This document shows, one piece after another, positions 9,866-20,500 of a DNA stretch of 64,000 nucleotides (position 1 is the first letter of the stretch; every line of letters starts with the position of its first letter). Origin of the DNA: Calliphora vicina (taxonomy: Eukaryota; Arthropoda; Insecta; Diptera; Calliphoridae); assembly GCF_958450345.1 (NCBI RefSeq), contig NC_088780.1, positions 115,952,226 through 116,016,225 of the forward strand. Reading direction: 5' to 3'. The notes under the pieces were generated by a model that was not told where the DNA came from, searched no databases, and saw nothing but the letters and a program-made list of their open reading frames with translations. The translations under genes were made by a program, and so were the position numbers.

Positions 9866-12800
9866 CTGAAATTTTTGTTATAATAATATTTCAAATAGCA
9901 ATTTATAGATGACAATGAGAGTTCAGTATATTAAAGAAGAATAAGTCGAATTATTATTGAAGTAATCAATGCCGAAATTCATAGAATTAAAGAAAAAATA
10001 TTTTTTTATTTTATGAGACAACCGAAAATAACTGTGAAGTCCTTTAAATCAAATCTAAATTTAAATGGTAATAAATGAATTGTTTTTTGCATATGGGAGA
10101 ATCCATCCAAAAGCGGACAGAGAACAGTACTTTTCGGATTTGTCATCTATGATTTAAACAAAATTTACCTCATTTTTTGTATATTTAAAATGTTTATCAA
10201 ATCATAGACTTTTTCTCTCGAGATCCTTTCAGGCCCAAACATATCAGGACATTAAAAATGTTACAAAAGTGTACATACATAACTGCACATCATTTTTAAA
10301 CCATACAATATACAATATTAAATTTGATTTTGTTTCAAAAATAAAGATACCTACTTTAAAATTTCAATAGCTTAAAGGTGATTTCTTGAGTTTTAAAAAT
10401 CAAAGGCCTATATCTCAAAAACCTAATTTTTTAATAAAAATATATGTTGTTGACTAAACACAATTCTATATTTGTAACAGTTTTAAAGTGAACACTCTCT
10501 TAGTTTAGGAGCTATGCACCAAAATAAGAAAACTTTGGTAATTAACATAACATTTTATGAAAATGTTTCAAGTAGTGGTTTTTGAGAAATGAGATTTCGA
10601 ACTATATATGGTCACATATCTCAAAAACTAATACTTCGAAAATATACATAATGTCTTTTGTTCCTTAAGTAAAACACTAAGTAATATATTCACTTCGGTT
10701 AATATGAATACATTTTATTGATTTATTAGTAGAAATTCTGGGCTTAATAGCTTATTTTACTGTTAAGTGCATATTATAGCATATTTTCACATACAATTCT
10801 TGTAAATATATTTTGATTTTTAAAATATTATTAATGATTTAATTATTCCAGCATGTACTATATTTTAAGTGTAATTGTATTAAAAACTAAAAATAAAAAC
10901 AATCGACTTTTTTGACTGTTAAAGATAACCCCAGCAAAAACTTTACGTACTTAGTAAGCCAGCAAGTAATATTGCAGCCAAGGCATAACTACTTATTATT
11001 TGACTGAAACACTACTTACCTTTGTTCGAGATTTTTAAAAAATGCATGGGTTAAGCTTACAAATGTACGTACATTCAGCACCGGTATAAGTAGTTACAAT
11101 CAAAACAAGAATATGTAGCTAAAAAACTAAACACAAAAAATATTGCCTTGTGTGGGAATCGAACAGTCACATTATTTGCTTGTGTTTGATAGTCAAGCTG
11201 CTAACTCACTGCACCATGTACGAGTTATTTTATTGTAAGTTAACAATAATTTTAACATCAACATATAAATGAATATGATATGAACAAAAAAATGAATGGC
11301 TTTGACTTTGGGCGAACCACTAGCCTTCCGTTTTCCAGTCAAACACACTAGATAGCTATGTTAAATGCAAAAGTTTATTACCAACCTGTATAAAAATAAG
11401 TACTTATTCTAGTAAATAAAATAATGTGCTGGGTAGCCACCACTCATTACAAAATAATGCAAGTGCTAACTAGTTGCGATTACAAAAATTCACAAAATTT
11501 TTGCTGGGAACGTAATCGATTGTCCGACTTTTATTTCCAAATAATAAGTCGTTTTATGACTTTTCGACTTTTTTCAGAAAAACGTCGATTGTTCGAAACT
11601 AGTTTAGATGTTGTTTTTATAAAAAAAAATTAAATGTTGACAAAAAATTCAAATTAAAACAAGTAAGAAAGTATGGTATACCAATACTAAGTAAATGAGC
11701 AAAAATATTTTTCTTTTAAAATATCAATAATTTATATTCGTGAGTGATTTTCGGAAGTGGGTCTTGACCAAATATGGGAGCTATGACCAATTATGGACCG
11801 ATCACCATGGAATTAAGTCGTGCAATTTATGTCTATATGAAAGTTATTTATGTTAAATTCTGTGTGTATACCAACATTTTTAAGAAATTTATGCACATTA
11901 AAGTGATTTTCCGAAGCCGGTCTACTTATTTGGAGCGAAATTTGTGGAGATACATATATAAATTAAACATTTATGACCGTCCAAGTCCAATTTTAGAAGG
12001 ACAGTATGGTGGTGTAGGGCTCTGACAAACCTGGCTGAACGCATCCTCGGAATCCCTTTCCTATCATGCTTGTATGAGCTATCAAGCATGAATCTTAGAC
12101 GAATCTACTCCTTCTTCAGGGAATCTGGTTGGTTTAACACGGACTCAACGGAAGTATTATAAGTACCCTGATGTTTACCCCATAGATATAAAATAAACAT
12201 TTTGTTAATTTTTTAAAAATACATTTTGTAGTCTGTATTCTAATACAATTTCAGATTGTGCCACCCTAATATACATATTAGAGTGTGCCTTAGAATTAAA
12301 TTTTTTGAAATGTTGAAATGGTACCCGCTGAAAACTTAAAAAAAATTTTAGCTTGTTTTAAGAAGGGCAACCCGTGCCGACTTTCGATTTAGTTTTGAGG
12401 TGCAAGGGGAAAAAATAATTTTTTTTCAGTTTTTTTTTAAATTTTTTAACTTTTTAATATTTCTCATAATATGTTAATTTTGTTCCTACATTTCTTGTTC
12501 TAGTGGCCTGAGACACGTTAATGGCCTGGCAATTTTTTAATAATTTTAACATTTTTTAACCAATTTTTGTTTTTTATATCTTATTAGAACGATAATTACG
12601 TACACATTTCGATTCTTTTCAATTAAATTGCAAAAGTAATTATTTAATAGCAAACATTTTTAAAAAACTGAAAAAAAATAAATTTTTCCCCTAGTAAATG
12701 CACCTCAAAACAAAATCGAAAGTCGAAACGGGTTGGCCTTTTTAGTACAAGCTAAAAAATGGTGGTATTTTAGGTCATTACGAAAGATTTCAGCTGGTAC

Positions 12801-15800
12801 CGCTTCAACATTTCAAAGAATTAAATTCTAACGGACACTCTAATACATATGCATATATGTATATGTGAGAGTATTTACTATCCGGCTATTTAGTTTCTTA
12901 AGTAAATGAGATGTACAATTAAATACGCCTAGTTAAAGGCCATTTAAATCAATGTTTAATGTTTATTTGTGCCCGTCTGTATGTCTGTCTGCATCTTTGT
13001 CTATTATAGCTACAACTGTTTACGACAATTGCCATTAGGCAGCTTAAATTGTTTGCTGTATCTACTGCTTACTCTACGGTGGTGTAGGAGTATATTGACA
13101 AGATTGTCAATTGAGTGTGAATAAAAGTTTTGTTGTCCTCTGTCACACCAAGGAATTGACTTTGCTTTTGGCAGAAACCCAACAAAACAAAACTAAACAT
13201 AACATTAGATAAACATGTGCCACAACATATGTTTACAATTAAGTGACACCATTACCGAAATAGAAACGAAAACAAAAAACACATGTAAACATATTTAGAG
13301 AAATTTATAAAAACAACAAATAACTACATATAAAGTTCAACCTAAAACTTATGCTAAAAACTTAACCAGCAATATACAACTGCCACTATTACACTTAACT
13401 AAACTTTGGTTTTAGTTTGGTATGCACAATTGTTCATATTTATATATGTGAGGAACAGGGATTAAAAGTACAATTCTAATTTGTTTAGTACCATCTATTT
13501 TGCTAAGAACAATAGGTAATAAGTTACATGAATGAGAAAAAACACATGTTTGTCCAAAATGTAAAATTTTTACCCCATCTAACTCACGGAGTTCTTGACC
13601 GATCTTGTTGAAAAATTGTGTCTGAATTGCTATCCATCCCGATCGGAAGACATCTATTTTAAATGTTGGTTCACTTGCCATGAATTCCCACATACATACA
13701 TATATATTATACATAAGTTTTGTAAAACTTTTTATCCTTTGAAATTTAAAAGTGCATTTAAAAGGAGTCTGACTGAGTCCGCAGTGATACTATGCATGGC
13801 CTCCACTTTCACTTATGTATCGATTTTTCCATGTGCACAAATGATTGTTGCAAACAAATTCTTGTCATAATTACGCCCACAGAAAGTACCTTTTGGTATT
13901 TATATTTTTAGTCCCTTCTTAAAAAGATTAAGTAAACTTTTCTTTACCCCAGACTTTCCGTGTAGTTCTTCCCCACACTGCCTAAAACTTTTGTTTAGAT
14001 GTGTATTAAGAGCAAGTTAGACAGTGTTTGTGTGTTTAAGATTATACATATTTGTTGTTTTTTGCGTTCTTCTCTTTTCGTTTTGTTTGTAAAAAACTTA
14101 CCACATAATAAGTTTTTACGTATGGTACATAAGTTAAGGAACCGATTCTCATCGTACGTTGTTGTAGATTCCAAAGTTTATTCGGATAAAGTTGAACATT
14201 TTTGGCAAATGTTCCATTACCACTAATGTAGGTATCAAGGTGTATGGCATTTAAATTGCCTTCAGCACCACCATACTGTTGTGTCCACAATTCAAAATTG
14301 ATGTCGCGGTATTTGTAGTTTTTGTTTGTATCGTCAATATGAGTGTTAAAAAAAGACGACAACGTAGCAGCAGTGGTGACATCAACAACTATTTCCATGG
14401 AAACATTTGCAATGTGCAATTTGTCAGTTGTTGCAGTTGTTTTCTTAGCCAGAGAAGTTTGTTTAATATTTGGTTTTTGAGTTTCTCTTTCTATTTTTCT
14501 GTTGTTTTTCTTGTTATTAGACTCAGGATATATGGTTTCAGGTATTACCATCAAATGATGAGGATAAACTTAAATAAAGGGAAATAAATAAATAAGTAAG
14601 CTAACCAGCACTAACCTTGGTTTAAAACGATAGTCGTTAAGTATTATATTATGTGTATCAATAAGTGAAATATACTAAAATTTAAAGTAAAATTAATTTC
14701 GTTGTAAGATACCAGTTACGGAAATAACTCTTCTAACACTAACCGTTGATTAGCCAGTTCTCAGGATAAAGCAGATGTCTTATTCCTAATTATTATCTGA
14801 AAGGTATTTGGGATGCTCAGTTATTTACGTACATACCAACTAAATTACCACTATAGTGGTTGGCACGCATGGTCATCAGGGAACGAACGCCTATTCGACT
14901 ATTTAGATGTACAAAATTTGGGCAAAGCTTCTTGAAATTTACAAATGGGAATCAAATTGGAGCTTTTACATCACACAATCATAAAATTCGATTTATGCTA
15001 CATTGCAATACTAATATGGTATGTTCTGTTTGCACCGACCGACCACTGCTCTACAACCAATTATTTCTAATAAATAATTATCTCTGGTTTTTTCACTAAG
15101 GATTGTTCTTCATTTTTAGTCTATCCAACGCAGCCGTGGACTTCCATATTTGCGCGTTACTTCGAGTTTGCTATCCACTACAAAAAATATTAATTATATT
15201 TTATAACTTAGGAGATATTTACATTTGACAACAAAATTTTCAACATTTTTCCCATCCTACTTTTCTTTTATTGGTCAATTACAGTTCTTTTGTAATAGAG
15301 GTCCTACACCATTAGCACCATTATTAGTGGTAAGGAATACATTCGTACTAAGCTTAAAAAACTTACACAGTTATTGTTCTACAAATATTCGAAAATAACT
15401 TATCCAATCCGGCACATTTTCAGCACATTTTGAATGCTTCCCCCAATCCAATTTCAACCATATTCAGCCAAGCTATGTAAAATGATAAGAGAATTTGACG
15501 AATATTGCAATTCTAGTTCTCAAGATATTTAGAAATAACTATTTTTTGTATGGTAGTGGACTCAACCCCTCCCTGTTCCCATCCATCCAATTTTTGGCTA
15601 AACTTCATGCAGTGATAAGAAAGTTCGAAGAGTTTCACAATTATAGTACTATAGATATTCAAATATAACTATTTACTTTGTATGATAGGTGCCGCGCTCA
15701 CTAATCCAATCCCGACCATTTTCAGGCAATGTGATGGGTTCATATAAGGTTTAAATACTTTAACAATTATGGTTCTCCAGATAATCGAAATTAACTATTT

Positions 15801-17500
15801 ACTTTCTACGGGAGGTTCCACGCCCACTAAGCCAATTACAAAAATTTTCAGCCAAACTTTGTAAAATGATATAGTAATTCTAGTTCTGAAGTTATTAAGA
15901 AATAACTATTTATTTATGGGAGGTGACATCGCCTGTTCTGATACCTGTTCCATTTTTGGTTAAACTGCATGGACTGATACGAAATTGATTCGTATAAAGG
16001 TTGAATACTGTCATAATTATAGTTCTGGAGATATTCAAAAATAATTATTAAACGCCAATTTATCCAATACCGCCCTTTTGTAGCCGCGTAGTTTTACGGT
16101 TTTCACAATTATATTTCACCAGATATTCCATAATAACTATTTACTTTGTATTGAAAGTGCACGCGCACTTGAAATTTCAAAATAAAAAATATAATATTTA
16201 GAGTATCCAAAACCGGTTTTCTTTAACTTTTCGGTTTTTTGGCAAACCGGTTTTTTTTAACACGGTTAACCGGTTTTAAAGAAATACTTTGTAAAGTTTA
16301 TTTTTATTTATTTTTTTAGAAAATTTCTGCATTTGACAATATTGTGTAACAGATATAAAGTAAGACGCCATAAATATTCAAAAATGTCAAATTTTGGAAT
16401 TTAGTACACAATTCTAAACATATATCTTATTAACGTCCACAAAACTGAAATATGATGGCTTTTTGCCTTATCAAAATAGTCTATAAATTTAAATTGTCAT
16501 TTTTCATATTAAATAAAAATTGAGTAAAAAACCGGTTAATAGGTTTTTAGAATGACAAAACCGAAACTGATTTTTTTAGAATGACAAATTTATATCTTCT
16601 TAGTGGTTGCAAATTTATATCTTCTTAGTGGTTGTTATACCCTAAAATATATTTTTAAAAATAATACATTGATCTTCCTGTTCGAATTAAACTATGTATA
16701 TACCACGCATGTTAAATGGTAACCCTTATACAGTGGTGCATATTCCTATAAACGCACACTACTTTTTTTAAAAAGATTGTAAAAATTAAACACGAACATA
16801 TTTACAAATTTGTTTATTAAATTAGTTAAGGCTTCACTTAAAATATTGTTTACAAAAAAAAATCATTTGTACTTTATTAATTTTGTTTACTTATGTATCC
16901 CCACAAGTTCTCCATCGGGTTTAAGTCCGGACTACAAGCCGGCCAGTCCAACAGAGGAATGCTATGTTCATTAAACCTAGATTTCGATTGCTTAGAAACA
17001 TGGATTGCAGCATTACCTTGTTGGAATATGCAATCTTCATCCATAAATGAGAGAAGAGCATTTTCCAACAGTTCGTTATAAATCGCACTATTAATTTTTG
17101 TCGGAACAAAACATATTTTCGACTTGCCAACTGCAGAAAACGCTGCCCAAACCATAACACTGCCACCACCGAAATTACGTTTTGACATCCGAACATCGAT
17201 CTGAAATCGTGGCAATAGTATGAGTATGAGTCAGGACCGTCTAAATTAAATTTTTTTTCGTCAGAGAAAATTACTTTTTTCCACTCATCTGTCCATTTGA
17301 TATATTTTCTTGCGAATTTTAGACGATTTTCTTTATGGTGCTTTTTATACCCTCCACCACCATAGTGGGGAGGGTATTATGCGTGTGTGCAGATGTTTGT
17401 AACGCCCAAAAATATTGGTCTAACACCCACATTAAAGTATACCGATCGACTTAGAATCACTTTCTGAGTCGATTAAACGACGTCCGTCCGTCTGGCTGGT

Positions 17501-17550
<50 letters not shown>

Positions 17551-20500
17551 TCCATGTAAATTTTGTGCGCAGAGTACAGGTCGCAATTTTGAAGATATTT
17601 CGACAAAATTTGGTACATATCATTTTTTCGGCCTATTGAAACTGGCTGAAATCGGTCCATTATTTCACCTAGCCCCCATACAAATGTTCTCTCGAAAATG
17701 GACTTTATCGGTCATAAATGTTTAATATATATATGTATCTACACAAATTTCGCTCAAAATAAGTTTTTTATATACAAAATTCATGTCACTAAATTTTGTT
17801 ACGATCGGTCCATAATTAGTCATAGCTCCCATATAGACCCGCTTCCGAAAATCACTTTAACGTGCTTAAATCACTTAAAAATTTTGGTATATACACAAAA
17901 TTCAACATAAATAACTTTCATATAGACATAAATAACACGACCTAATTTCATGGTAATCGGTCCATAATTGATCATAGCTCCCATAAGGCCCACTTCCGAA
18001 AATCACTCACGAATATAAATTATTGATATTTTAAAAGAAAAATATGTTTACTCATTTACTTGGTGTAGGGTATTATATGGTCGGGCTTGGCCGACCATAC
18101 TTTCTAACTTGTTTAGTATTGGTTTACATTTCGGCTTTTTCCATTTTATGTTTTCATCGTTTCGTAAAATGTGTGCGACGTGTTTGGAAGTCACTGGAAG
18201 ATTCAATTTATTCTTTATTTGTGTGGAATTCAATTTGTTGCGGGTTGCTTCTTGTTTTATTAGATTAAGTTGTCTTCTTGTTAGTTTTGTATTTCCCTTT
18301 GTAGGTTTGCGAACTCCATAATTTTGACCTTTCTTCAAGAAATTTCACACCACACTTTCCGAACGATCGATTTTACGTCCATTTTCTCTATTGGAACATC
18401 CTTGGTCGTGAAAAAATTTAATTTGAATCTTTTCTTGATCGGACAAAAAACTTCCCTTGGGCATCTTAAAAAGTGATGAAATTTATTGATTCAAATAGAA
18501 AAAGTTGCAGTAAATTGAGATGTTACTATTAGAAACGCTTTTGGATGAGAACAACAGACATATAACAAAAATACAGAAAAAAATTAAGTGCGTTTATAGG
18601 AATATGCACCAGTGTATTTATATACTTCTTAATTTGTTCTTTTTGTAAGAAATATATATAAAAATGCTAAATTTAACCGATGTCACAAATTAAATCCACT
18701 TTAAAATGTGTTACTTACAATGAAAAACTCTCTTTTTGTTTTATTAATATTTTTGTTGAAACAATTGCTCTATCTTTAATAAATTTGCCAAATATCCAAA
18801 ATTAAAAACAATTGAGAAAGTATGGTCGGTCAAGCCCGACCATATAATACCCTACACTAAGTAAATAAGCAAAAACATTTTTCTTTAAAAATTTCAATAA
18901 TTTATATTCGTGAGTGAATTTCGAAATGTGCCTTAAATGGGAGCTATGACCAATTATGGACCGATCACCATGAAATTAGGTCGTGTGACTTACATTTATA
19001 TGAAAGTTAGTTATATTGAATTGTATGTGATTACCAACATTTTTAGGAGATATATGAACGTTAAAGTGATTTTCGGAAGCGGGTCTTATATGGGAGCTAT
19101 GGCTAATTATTGACCGATCACAATAAAATTTGGTGACATGCATTCCGTATATATAAGAGCAAATTAAACATTTATTACGATGAAGTCCAATTTCTGGAGG
19201 TCATTTGTATGGGGGCTTGGTGAAATAATGGACCAATTTCTTCCAGTTTCAATAGGTTCCGTCCTTGGGCCGAAAAAATGATATGTACCAAATGTTGTCG
19301 AAATATCTTCGAAATTGCGACCTGTACTCTGCGCACAAAGTTTACATGGACAGCCAGCCAAACGGAAGGACATCGTTTAATCGACTCAGAAAGTGATTAC
19401 AAGTCGATCGGTTTTAAGCTGGGTGTTAGATCAATATTTTTGGGCATTACAAACATCTGTACAAACGCATTATACCTTCCCCACTATGGTGGTGTAGGGT
19501 ATAAAAAACATATGTAGAATTAAGTAGCAGCCTTTAAATATATTGTAGAAGATATAATTTAATGTTCCTTACAAATAAGCGAAATAAACTGTTGTTTGCT
19601 ACCTTGAAAATTAGGATAGAGGATTTTGAATATAGTCAACTGATGTAATGTCTACATTATCAACAAAATTGAAAGTCTGAATCCTATTCGGAAACCAGAA
19701 TAGAATTTGCTCATCAACGTATACCCATATATGATCCACTTCTAAATTTCCTACATACGAGCATTTATAAAACTCATATTTAAAAACGATTACATTAGCA
19801 ATTTACAAATAATATTTGTATTAAGATATCGATATACCACTGTGACTTGTTTAAGTTGTTTTTTTTCCAAAATTTTTTGTAAAATACAAACAAATATTTA
19901 TTTCGTTATTTTATGTTAATTTGCTGCACTTTTATTTTGTATGGTTTCCAATTTAGAAAATGAATTGTTAAAGTTTTTGAACAACATACTTGTACGTTAA
20001 GGAAGTACTACTATTTCGATTGATTTTTTAATAAAAACTTCCACAACAGATGACATTTGTTGCCAAAGAAAATATTATGTTTTGCATATTTTCTTATAAA
20101 TCGTTTAATAACTGTCCCCTGCAGAAGGCTTAATTGTGTGTAATTTAGTTAATAGTAAAAGTATATTATTAAAATTGCAATTAAGATTTAAAGATTTTGT
20201 TTGGCTGTAATAAAAAGCCTTCAGGTGTTAAATAACTAAAATTAAATGTGCAAAATTCTAATGCAATAAACAAAAATGTTAAATATTTTATTTTCTTTCA
20301 CTTACACTGCAGTATCTCGTTGGCTAAAAAATCTTTGGGATTCTCTTCTGACTCGCACAAAAACAAATAGATTTTATCCTTGAGGCGTAGAGTTGTGTAG
20401 CGTGTTGCATAGTAGCGGGCATGTAAAAATCGTGAAGTATTTCCAAGTATTGTTATGAAACCCTGAGGATAGAAGGCAAAATAAAAAAGAAATACGAGAC

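Larger units (their letters stand above)
16731..18614 (-). mobile_element. Tc1-like transposon interrupted by an F1 repeat
   Basis: TA duplications at 16729-16730 and 18615-18616 flank near-perfect inverted repeats: CAGTGGTGCATATTCCTATA at the left and CACTGGTGCATATTCCTATA read inward from the right, continuing AACGCAC. The element without its insertion is about 1.1 kb, somewhat short for the superfamily but holding most of a transposase. It lies in the 5.7-kb IR intron. Confidence 0.9.

Noticed and set aside
11147..11218. Functional tRNA gene
   Set aside because: A and B boxes are present, but no complete cloverleaf could be folded by eye.
13412..13870. Overlapping frames of 91-100 codons on both strands
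   Set aside because: They lie in the IR intron within an F2 repeat and have no motif or splice support.
14279..14587. 102-codon plus-strand frame
   Set aside because: It is the antisense shadow of IR exon 4.
17432..17660. QPASQP-repeat peptides as antifreeze- or mucin-like genes
   Set aside because: They are translations of the (GGCT)n microsatellite inside an F1 repeat. The same happens at 25216-25520.
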